Below are positions 1 to 6,601 of a stretch of DNA of 11,356 nucleotides, in pieces. This stretch comes from Smittium culicis (lineage: Eukaryota > Kickxellomycota > Harpellomycetes > Harpellales > Legeriomycetaceae): assembly GCA_001970855.1 (NCBI GenBank), contig LSSN01005871.1, positions 1 through 11,356 on the forward strand. The letters are read 5' to 3'. How positions within the stretch are numbered: position 1 is the first letter of the stretch; the number at the start of each line of letters is the position of its first letter. The notes below the pieces were generated by a model. The model did not search any database. It was not told where the DNA came from and saw only the letters and a list, made by a program, of their open reading frames with translations. Made by a program: the position numbers and the translations under genes.

Positions 1-1262
1 GCAGGGTTCGTCGAAGTCGGTACATAAGCTATCTGAGGCGGGTTCCTGTTTCTAAGCAATGGCTTCATATCCTTTTTGATATTTCTAGAAGTTTCTCTGA
101 TACTGCCCTCCCCCCAAACTTCCTTATGTATGAAATAGTTGTGGTATTGTCTGATTAAACTCAAACAGAATTTCCAGCAACACTCGGAGGCCTTACTGAG
201 TATAAAATTTTCAACAGCTCTTTTTAATTGATGTGCAAGTTCTTCAGGCGCTCTGGCTATGACACAAAAATACTTGGGATCCCGAAAATATCCCCGAATC
301 GGTGTCGCTGGCATCTGTGTATAGTTCTATTTCTGGAATCTCTGGAAAGAGGCAATTCCCATACCATCTTGATAATTGCTCTTTCCACCATGTTAGGTTC
401 TCGATTTCATGGTCCGTCAGTTGGACTGTTGCCGACCAGTCTCTCAACGACTCCAATGATTTATTCTTCAGCTCTTGGATCCTTCTCAAATTCAGGCGCC
501 CTAACAGGATTGCCACCGACATGGCTTGTGCCTTCCCAATGAATGAAGCAAGGCCCCTTATAGTAGCTTGCCCTTTTCTAAAAATCGATAAGGCTTCTCT
601 CTCGAGTTCTCTGATTCTGTTTGAGGGAACCTTCAAAGTCATATTTCTGGTGTTTATTAGCATGCCTAAATGTTGAATTGTCTGCGACGGGTTAAGATTG
701 GATTTGGCTAATTGCATTAAAAAACCTTACTCCTAAAATTTAGCAATTACTAGTTTTGTGCCCGTTGCGCAGTTGGATTTTGACGAGCCCATAATGAGGA
801 GATCGTCTAAATAGGCTGACATTCTGATACCTTGTGACCTGACCCACAATATCTCTGGTCTAAGTATTTTGGTAAATACTAGTAGTGACATGTTCATTCC
901 GAATGGGATAACCATGAATTGCTATGCTCTCCAATTCCATTGGAACCTCAAATATTTCCTGGATAATTAGTTTATCATTATATGCAGGAATGAATCCGAT
1001 AGGCCTATTAAATTAAGGAAATCTTTCCGCCGCATCATCCTGCATGTTGACGCTAGTGATTCAATTTTGAAGCTCTGCTGATTTATAAATCGGTTTAGTG
1101 AGCGCATATTTAAAACTGTGCGCAGTTCTCCCGATTTTTTTGGGATTGTAAAAATCTCGCTGTAAAACCCGGGAAAATGTTTTAATACCTATGTAATGGC
1201 GTTTTTTGGTAGTAACTTAGAAACTTCCTTGGTAATTGCCTTTGCAGCTTTTGGTTCCATTC
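1..1262 (-). pseudogene. Element A reverse transcriptase / RNase H, broken
   Basis: This is the RT-RNase H polyprotein that copies element RNA into DNA and removes the RNA strand. A frame shift near 1262 leads into the RT frame (EPKAAKAITKEVSKLLPKN). In order follow IPKKSGELRTVLNMRSLNRF (RT motif 1-2 region), KDFLNLIGLSDSFLHI (first catalytic Asp motif altered to GLSDSF), RKYLRFQWNW, IPFGMNMSLLVFTK, the catalytic YLDD at 802-813, and QHLGMLINTRNMTL. Stops lie at 1189-1191, 967-969, 922-924, 733-735 and 727-729. RNase H begins with YTDAS at 307-321. After a frame change between about 240 and 160 it continues with SDNTTTISYIRKFGG (SDN at 146-154), then another one-base shift near 31-34, then AYVPTSTNPA (1-29), where the window ends. 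The missing 3' part would be expected to hold the tyrosine recombinase. The longest clean pieces are 244-717 and 733-915. Identity as a retroelement RT is very secure; DIRS rather than Ty3 rests on motif style. Confidence 0.93.
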
Positions 1263-2206
1263 ACCGTCTGCTTGGGTGCGGGTTCCTTGTCATCGGCGGG
1301 GGGTATAACAGAGGTGGATTGTATCCTCTGTTTATTTTTTTTTTGCACCCAGAGATCGTTTTTAGACAACCCCCGTGCTTCTCTTAATACGTGTAGGCTT
1401 CCGACTACTGGGATATTCCGCGGCCGACCCCTCCCTCTGCTTCCCCGAAACCCCTGGTTAGAGTTATAGTACTTTGCGAAGCTAGAGTTGGCGTTTTTTG
1501 CTTGATTATTTGGCGCCGTTGTAACTTGGGAGGAATATTCAGTCGCAGGTTGCGCACTGCCAAGCTTCTGGCGCTGACGAAAGGACAGGCTGCATGAAGT
1601 TTTAGTGGCTTTTTTAGGCAATATAAGTTTCGATAGTTTGGATTAGTCCATTAGGTGTTGATTGTATGTGGGATTTACTTGAATTGCGCGGCCCGGAAGG
1701 TTTAATCCCTGGTGCAGGTTTTCCAACCTTGCCTGAGTGATCATAGTTCCTGATTCTGCTAGAAGCATCCTCATTGCGCTTGAAAACATTATTCTCGGAT
1801 CATCTGATGGCACCTATTCCAGTTGCAGCAGATGGTGAAAATAAAAATCAACCGGTCTAGTCGCCTGATCAAGGAAAGACTGAATATTATAGTAGGAGGT
1901 ATCCATTTTCTTAATTCCATAAGATGCTTCGTTATTTAGTAGAGGCGGGCTGTATTTCATTCATACAGTATGTGATAATGAGTGTATTATCTCTCACTTT
2001 TACTCCTTGGACAATGGAGCGCGGAAAATGTCTTCTAAACTGGGAAGTGATTCAATGAGTTTTGGGTAGGTTTGGAGGTCAAATATTTGGCTACGGGCTG
2101 TGATGTAATTGTTATCTATATCCTCTTCATCAGAATTTCCTATTTTCATCAATCAATTAATCTTATCATTAAGCTCGGATATCTTGTCTAAAATTTATTG
2201 CTCCAT
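1262..2206 (-). pseudogene. Element A Gag-like protein, interrupted by stop codons
   Basis: One reading frame runs from ATG at 2206 to about 1262 (about 315 codons). It is broken only by seven in-frame stops, at 2195-2197, 2153-2155, 2000-2002, 1994-1996, 1961-1963, 1814-1816 and 1643-1645, with no frameshift. An acidic stretch (NSDEEDIDNN) near the start is followed by segments such as YSPPLLNNEAS, ATRPVDFYFHHLLQ and ITQARLENLHQGL. From memory these resemble Gag of DIRS elements in zygomycete-type fungi. Near the C-terminus a basic RG-rich tail (FRGSRGRGRPR, 1418-1450) suggests RNA binding; no CCHC zinc knuckle is visible. Family role: a structural protein that binds element RNA during reverse transcription. 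The frame runs on without a stop from the RG tail into a segment (HVLREARGLSKNDLW) that resembles the N-terminal extension of DIRS RT, so Gag and RT may have been in one frame here. The last unbroken part is 1217-1621. Confidence 0.8.
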
Positions 2207-2460
2207 GTTTGCTAAATTAAATTGGAGGTTTTTTTTTTTTTAGAATCTGATACTATATAATAGTTAAAAGATTTGTTTTAATAAGAATATCTTTTTCTAA
2301 TGAGGTAGAGTACCAGTGCGAAAGAAAAGACGATAAAGTAATCAAAAGGACGTACCAAAGGATATATACCTGAAAAAAAAGCAAAAATTTTTTTCATTTA
2401 CTATTATTTGTTTATAACTAATTAGTAATTAGTTTATTTGAAATTTTCGTTTAGCCATTA
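2207..2460. other. Junction between element B 3' end and element A 5' end
   Basis: About 250 bases separate the last recognisable recombinase sequence of element B from the Gag ATG of element A. The stretch must contain the untranslated 3' end of B, the 5' terminal region of A, or host DNA between them. It includes a 13-T run (2229-2241) and an A-rich tract near 2373-2381. I could not find a terminal repeat, an inverted repeat or a target-site duplication by eye. A 39-codon minus-strand open frame at 2281-2397 has no recognisable product and is probably chance. Confidence 0.5.
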
Positions 2461-3120
2461 AAAGATGAGACACATTATATGATACCATAGTGACGTATAA
2501 CGTGAGTAAATTAATAGGTATAATTCGAGAATCTTAACAGGAAAACCATTTATTTCAATATCTAAAGGCGAGAGCCAAATGCTTTTTGGGTTTTTTCTCC
2601 TTATTTTTTGAATAAAATAGGAACTCGAATTTCCATCTTCAGATTTGCCAATGTGAGATCGTTGGATTCATTCAAGTTTATTTCGTTGTCTCAAAGAAAT
2701 TTAATGTGCTAAAAGGTTGACTTTTTTCTTAGCCAATTATATCAAGAGCAATTTATTGTTATTTCTCCATGTTTTAAAGTATTTAAGCGAGGTTAAATAT
2801 ATGTAGGATATTTGCTGGGGATTTTTTCTACCCTATTTTTTAGCCCTTTCAAAAGCTTCTCTATTCTTCTGCCTGGAGTGATAGTCTTATTGGTTGGTTT
2901 AAACAACTGCCAATATTCAGAAACTGCAGTAGTGTGAATTAGTGCAGATTTTGGTTTTTTATCAGAGACGCAATATAAATAGCTAGGATTAACTAGTCGT
3001 ATTTTTTATGTTGAATTGGTAACTGGAAGTCTATATTTAGAATTTGTTATGGAATGAAGCATAATTTCGTTTTGTATTTGACCTAATAGAATTGTTTACA
3101 AGTTTTAGGTCGCGAAGTAA
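2461..3120 (-). pseudogene. Element B tyrosine recombinase, N-terminal and central remnant
   Basis: In DIRS elements a tyrosine recombinase integrates the circular cDNA; this is its likely remnant. LLRDLKLVNNSIRSNTKRNY (from 3120) resembles the start of the N-terminal SAM-like core-binding domain. IHTTAVSEYWQLF and ITPGRRIEKLLKGLKNRVEK, then IPSKYPTYI (2939-2788), fit the segment 'xTIxxYRSAIS... RxxRhhKGhxxxRPxxPKYxxxWDV'. A different frame (2724-2461) gives VNLLAH, a stop, ISLRQRNKLE, a stop, then IQRSHIGKSED. This matches the first catalytic box ('LLAxxxxLRPxDLxRI'), with the candidate catalytic Arg at 2689-2691. KNPKSIWLSPLDIEINGFPV and KILELYLL complete the central part ('PVKTLxxYL' in relatives). 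The C-terminal H-x-x-R and Tyr boxes were not recognised, so the gene is truncated or decayed beyond reading near the junction with element A. The call depends on pattern recall; a profile search would decide it. Confidence 0.66.
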
Positions 3121-3129
3121 AAACAGCAT

Positions 3130-4250
3130 AGTATTTTTTCTTATATTTTTTGATGCACAAATCATCCGCTGAAGGAATTCATCCGAGAATGTTATAAGTG
3201 AAAAACTGCAAAATCTGTAAAAATGGTTTCTAGTGTTGAGATTCCGAGTTGGGTGTGATAATTGCCATTTTTATATTCTCCATTATTACCAGTCGTATTG
3301 CTGGAAGAACTGGGTGTGTGTGTGGAATTTCGTACGTATCCATCTTTCGTCAGGAGCGATAGAGATTATTCATGCCCATGGAATTCGTTTCTTAGGCCTG
3401 GAATAAATGTATAACTAGGCTTCTATTGGCTGCTTATGCGTAATATTTAACTTCAGCGGATCCCACCTCTTGTTCACAGATCATAAAAATTACATAGATA
3501 GCCTCCATTCCCAAGGTTTTTGGTAACTCTTGTATAGATAATCCGCTAATATTTTCTCGATATTAGCTACATGGTTGATTTATACTTTGATATTGTTTTT
3601 AATGGCAATCTTCTGCCATTAATTTGCAATATTAATTGTTTGTGGCTCGAATTTTCCCTTCCTTACATGGTAATACCCTTAAAAATCATGGTTTTTGAAT
3701 GTATCCTTAATTTTTAATTTTCACGGAGTCCCGCATTTAGAATTAAAATTTGTACCAGAGAAGTTCTCTACCTGTGTTTCGAGTAATTCTCTAGCGTTTC
3801 TGGATCCCATATTTGAGCCAGGAAAAATTCACTTTTGGATATCCTCGAGCCTGTCCCAAAAGCATGTGTAGTTTCAGTTATGTGTGCTTTTAGGTCCACC
3901 AGATTCATAATCAGTTGAGATGGGTACCAGTGGCGGATTTAAGGTGTCACACCACTTCAGTTCCCACAGCCACATTTCTGAGAACGAGCATAATGCTCTG
4001 TATCTGAAGTTTGAATTCTTTAGTTAGCTTGTTATGTCGATATTAAGCTCCAGTGACTTCATTACTGTCGGATCTATTGCTTTTTCGGTTGCGTTGAACA
4101 GCCAATTTATTCTAATTGCTTTTATCAAAGTTAAATGGTGGTCTATTTCTTTTCATACTTCTCTTCGATTATTTTTAGCTCAGTCCTGGGTAATGTGTAT
4201 AGACATTTATCACAGGTTTTATTTAATTGTCCTGACTACCTAGCTTAATA
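3130..4250 (-). pseudogene. Element B RNase H and post-RNase H linker, broken
   Basis: After a (TAA)n-containing tract the DIRS pattern resumes. One frame gives ALCSFSEMWLWELKWCDTLN then PPLVPISTD (about 3980-3901). The RNase H start appears in a second frame as HITETTHAFGTGSRIS, where ITE at 3873-3881 stands in the place of the catalytic T-D. WDPETLENYS (3780-3809) and NTGRELLWYK follow. Then come IRIHSKTMIFKGIT, GKFEPQTINIAN, WQKIAIKNNIKV, and INHVANIEKILADYLYKSYQ, and PWEWRL ends at 3499; this fits the RNase H C-terminus 'xNHVxxxxNxxADxLSR'. Downstream, VNKRWDPLKL, then IYSRPKKRIPWA and MENIKMAIITPN (IITPN at 3248-3262) match the conserved segment between RNase H and recombinase in DIRS elements, with a TAG at 3230-3232 where Trp is usual. 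Several stops and frame changes show a dead copy. Product once: removal of RNA from RNA-DNA hybrids during reverse transcription. Confidence 0.77.
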
Positions 4251-4394
4251 TCACTAGGGCTTTTATTTTTTTTGTTTTGAAGGAATTTTTTTTTATTTTT
4301 TCGATAATGATTTATTTAGATATTTGGGGGTCCTTATATGTCCTAATTCTCTGTGTTTTTTTAGATTATCCTTTAAAAGAAAAAAGGTACATAT

Positions 4395-4417
4395 ATAATA
4401 ATAGTAATAATAATAAT
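4395..4417. repeat. Short (TAA)n microsatellite inside element B
   Basis: The sequence is a run of ATA/TAA trinucleotides with one interruption (TAG at 4402-4404). It lies between the RT and RNase H remnants of element B. The surrounding 4250-4400 is homopolymer-rich and gives no readable domain, so this may be local expansion after the element died. Confidence 0.85.
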
Positions 4418-4439
4418 GGTAGAATTTTAATTCAGACAG

Positions 4440-5400
4440 TTTAGTAATATGCTGGATGATTTGTCAGAAAAACAACTCCGGTTAAGGAGAAAAGCTTGTC
4501 AACACTTGAAATATTACTTTTTGGTGGAATGGATTTCGAATCCATCCACTCTGTATCATTTCTACACTGTGATACATTATCAGAGTATTTGAAATTATCA
4601 CAAGAAATGCATGACTTTTGATTCGAAATATTAAATATTTAATGAGGTTTATTGTGATTCCAAGATTCTCCATGTGCTTCAAATATATCGCTATATGCCT
4701 CTAAAATTTCTCCGCCGATGAGATGAAGATTGCGATTTCATCTATGTAAAATACAAAACTTATTTCGATCAAACTGAGTATCTCGATTTCCATTTTCATT
4801 ACTTTTTAAAACACTCTCAGCACAGTGATAAGTTCGAATGATAGGGATATAAACTCGTATATTGTCTTGTCATGTATGAAGCGGCACATATTCTTCGATT
4901 CACGGTGTGTCAGAACACGATTGTATACTAATTTGACATTCAAATTCACATAAAATCCCCGTGAAATACTATTTCCCTCAATTTCTTGAAGCCTAACATC
5001 TTGAAAATTTCATAAAATGTAAAATCGTTGATATATGTTATATCCAACAGCGTGCTTATCTTCGAAGGCTCTTTTTTCCCAAAAATTGAAGGAACAAAAA
5101 GTTTATCTGGGTTCATGGATACTATGATAGCTCCCGAATTAAAGAAATCCTCGAAAAATATACTTTAGCAATATGGTGGTTGTCCGGGAGGTCGTGTAAC
5201 TTTTTCCCAGTTGAGGTCGGCTGCTGTGAAAACAGGATTTTGATTCCAATTCTTAATATGTCGATTATCAATTGATTTTTGACGTGCTTTAACTTTTGAG
5301 TAAGCCGTTTTGAGAGAATAAGGATAATAATCGGTTATTCGGGCGTTCGGTCTGGTGTAGTCGATTTTTAGATGATCAGTTCTGCAGTTTTCGAAATTAT
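4440..5400 (-). pseudogene. Element B reverse transcriptase, frameshifted
   Basis: One frame runs from about 5398 to 4950 with a single stop (5165-5167) and contains EDFFNSGAII, PSIFGKKEPSK and YINDFTFYEIFKMLGFKKLR. These correspond to the 'hxxGAI... SxIFxVxKKDG ... LNxFhxYxxFKMxxLxxh' part of DIRS RTs. Near 4950 the reading moves to another frame: FYVNLNVKLVY (the region of the first catalytic Asp, here not DA-Y), THRESKNMCRFIHDKTIYEF, ISLSFELITVLRVF, a stop at 4806-4808, then FVFYIDEIAIFISSAE with YIDE at 4737-4748 where YIDD/YLDD is expected. A stop at 4701-4703 precedes LKHMENLGITINL and FLVIISNTLIM, which fits the DIRS connector 'FLGFxIxTxxM'. A further frame change near 4540 gives VDKLFSLTGVVFLTNHPAYY. 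The final part can look Ty3-like, but the following RNase H and recombinase remnants favour DIRS. The altered motifs mean no activity. Confidence 0.82.
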
Positions 5401-5519
5401 TTTTGATTTTTCAATAAAATATTTTTCAGTCAGCCGATCGGCCCGGTCGTAACTGGTGATACTCCAAAAAAAATTTTCATGGTTTAATAATCCATTTTTT
5501 TAGAATTTTTGGTATACTT

Positions 5520-6480
5520 AAGCTAGATTTGCATTTATTGGGGCGGCACATGTCGGTGAAAATATTTTTTCGATTTTAAATCCGGAACAGATCTTAGAGA
5601 CTTTTCCATGCTCCATCACGAAACTGATGTTGGCTGTTTAGGCATGTTTCTTGGTTCCAATATGTTTTCTGGTTGAAATTGATTTGATTTTCACTGCTGG
5701 AGTTACTTTTTCAGCTATCAGACTGTCTGTTCTGATTCCATTTGGTGACACCTCTTCATCTAGGGTTAATTTAGCTTCGGTTTCTGGTATTTCATCGACT
5801 AAATAGATTTTGGCTCTGGAATTGTCTTGGGCAATTGCTGATCTGATTTTTGGATAGCGCTTGTGTAAGAAGATTATCATTCTTATTCGTCAGTTTTGAA
5901 CTTACCATTTTTTTCGATTCACTCTGTTGGAAAATATGCTGGTACTCGGGAAAATTATCTCTGGTTCACTGCATCGATTTCTTTTTCAAAACCTGAATTA
6001 GTGCAGATAGAAATCCATAAGAGTTTTTCTATTTCTAGACATAGTATAGCACAATTATGAAGAAACATTGTACTATGCTACTGGTTTCTTAATAATGAAA
6101 TTAATCTTGGATTTCTTAGTATTATCGATTACAATTATACCTTTTGAAAAATTTCCAATATGGGTTCCTATCATTGCGAAGTCTAGAGCGTTTTTATCAG
6201 GTTTGGATAATAGTTTGTGATCCTTAACAGCAAATTTACTGAGTTTTATGTATCTGTTAATAAAGTTTAATTTAAATTACCTCCCGATTATTGCAGGGTG
6301 GAGATGATTAATTTCTGAATCTGAATGCGATTCAAGATTGTGCTCGAATTAATTTTTAGAATTCCACATGTGGTCTTTGGGGGTAAGGTCTCAAGAACCC
6401 TACATGTAGGATTCGTATTCAGTGGTATACATCCTTCCATTCGTAACAACCTCACCTTGGTTGACGCTGTAGCCGACATC
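5520..6480 (-). pseudogene. Element B putative Gag region, broken
   Basis: Upstream of the RT lie several hydrophilic open segments in changing frames, in the place where a DIRS element carries Gag. An ATG at 6479 opens MSATASTKVRLLRMEG and stays open to 6288. A second frame (about 6360-6105) reads INHLHPAIIG, then FAVKDHKLLSKPDKNALDFA and FIIKKP. A third (about 6120-5955) reads AILCLEIEKLLWISICTNSG. The longest is 5638-5880, beginning MIIFLHKRYPKIRSAIAQDN, mixed in charge with a basic C-terminus (RKHIGTKKH), and extendable past one stop to about 5521. I recognise no diagnostic Gag motif, zinc knuckle or RG tail. The label rests on position and on open, polar coding-like sequence in otherwise stop-rich DNA. 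A separate unrelated reading frame or host gene remnant is possible. Confidence 0.38.
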
Positions 6481-6585
6481 TTGAAATTTTTCAGCGCTTC
6501 TTGAGCAATTGAATTTGGAGTATAATAACTTCGTAAACCTGTTATTTCTCTGGTTTTTATTTGTTTTTATTTGTTCGTAGTACTT

Positions 6586-6601
6586 AAAATGTATACATTT
6601 T
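6586..6601. repeat. Perfect 16-bp palindrome
   Basis: AAAATGTATACATTTT equals its own reverse complement over 16 bases; the next bases outward (T and G) do not pair. It lies about 110 bp upstream of the putative Gag ATG of element B. In AT-rich DNA such palindromes can arise by chance, so a regulatory role is only a possibility. Confidence 0.9.

Larger units (their letters stand above)
1..2241 (-). mobile_element. Element A: partial, decayed DIRS-type retrotransposon
   Basis: Read right to left, this segment carries Gag, then reverse transcriptase, then RNase H, the order expected of DIRS-type (tyrosine recombinase) retrotransposons. The RT has the DIRS-style context AYLDDLLIMGSSK, followed by QHLGMLINTRNMTL, which matches the 'hLGhxIxTxxMxhxhP' region typical of this class. 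RNase H follows directly, with no integrase between. No tyrosine recombinase is seen because the window edge cuts the element inside RNase H. The right boundary is uncertain: the Gag ATG is at 2206 and a 13-T run lies at 2229-2241. No terminal repeat could be identified. Hand counts on sampled 60-base lines give about 37-53% GC, far above the 6.5-11.3 kb flank. The copy is dead, with many nonsense codons and about three frameshifts. DIRS assignment is from motif order and recall of the family, not a search. Confidence 0.87.
2461..6480 (-). mobile_element. Element B: old, heavily decayed DIRS-type retrotransposon
   Basis: Although no open frame here exceeds 80 codons, following the minus strand through all three frames shows the domain order of a tyrosine-recombinase retrotransposon: possible Gag, RT, RNase H, a conserved linker with IITPN (3248-3262), and the N-terminal half of a tyrosine recombinase. 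Matches are spread over about 3 kb, in the same orientation and the right order, which makes chance unlikely. GC in sampled lines (about 32-47%) is intermediate between element A and the AT-rich flank. Its RT differs clearly from that of element A (FVFYIDEIAIFISSAE against MSAYLDDLLIMGSSK), so B is a different family and not a second copy of A. The outer ends are approximate: 6480 is set by the first plausible Gag ATG, and 2461 by the last recognisable recombinase codons. No terminal repeats were found. Confidence 0.78.

Noticed and set aside
228..676. Plus-strand open frames of 104 and 124 codons opposite element A
   Set aside because: They are antisense to a clear RNase H/RT connector on the minus strand and have no recognisable motif; they are shadows of that gene.
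1196..1469. Plus-strand open frames opposite the Gag tail
   Set aside because: The minus strand carries the RG-rich Gag tail here; the plus translations are composition shadows.
1643..2197. Reassigned stop codons (variant genetic code) to explain the broken Gag frame
   Set aside because: All three stop codons occur in frame and element B also has frameshifts, so ordinary decay is simpler.
2281..2397. 39-codon minus-strand frame with a hydrophobic stretch
   Set aside because: It is short, AT-rich, has no motif, and lies in the junction between two dead elements.
4034..4243. Plus-strand 69-codon open frame
   Set aside because: It is antisense to the RNase H region of element B, starts in AT-rich sequence and shows no motif.
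4482..4760. Ty3/gypsy-type RT (FYIDEIAIF, LKHMENLGITIN)
   Set aside because: This was my first reading, but the FLVIISNTLIM context, the ADYLYKSYQKPWEWRL and IITPN segments downstream, and the recombinase remnant fit DIRS better; no Ty3 integrase motif was seen.
2373..5930. Splice-site-like sequences (minus-strand T-rich TTTTCAG near 2371-2381, GGTAAGT near 5904-5910)
   Set aside because: Such short signals are common by chance, and no exon pair with a consistent frame could be joined through them.
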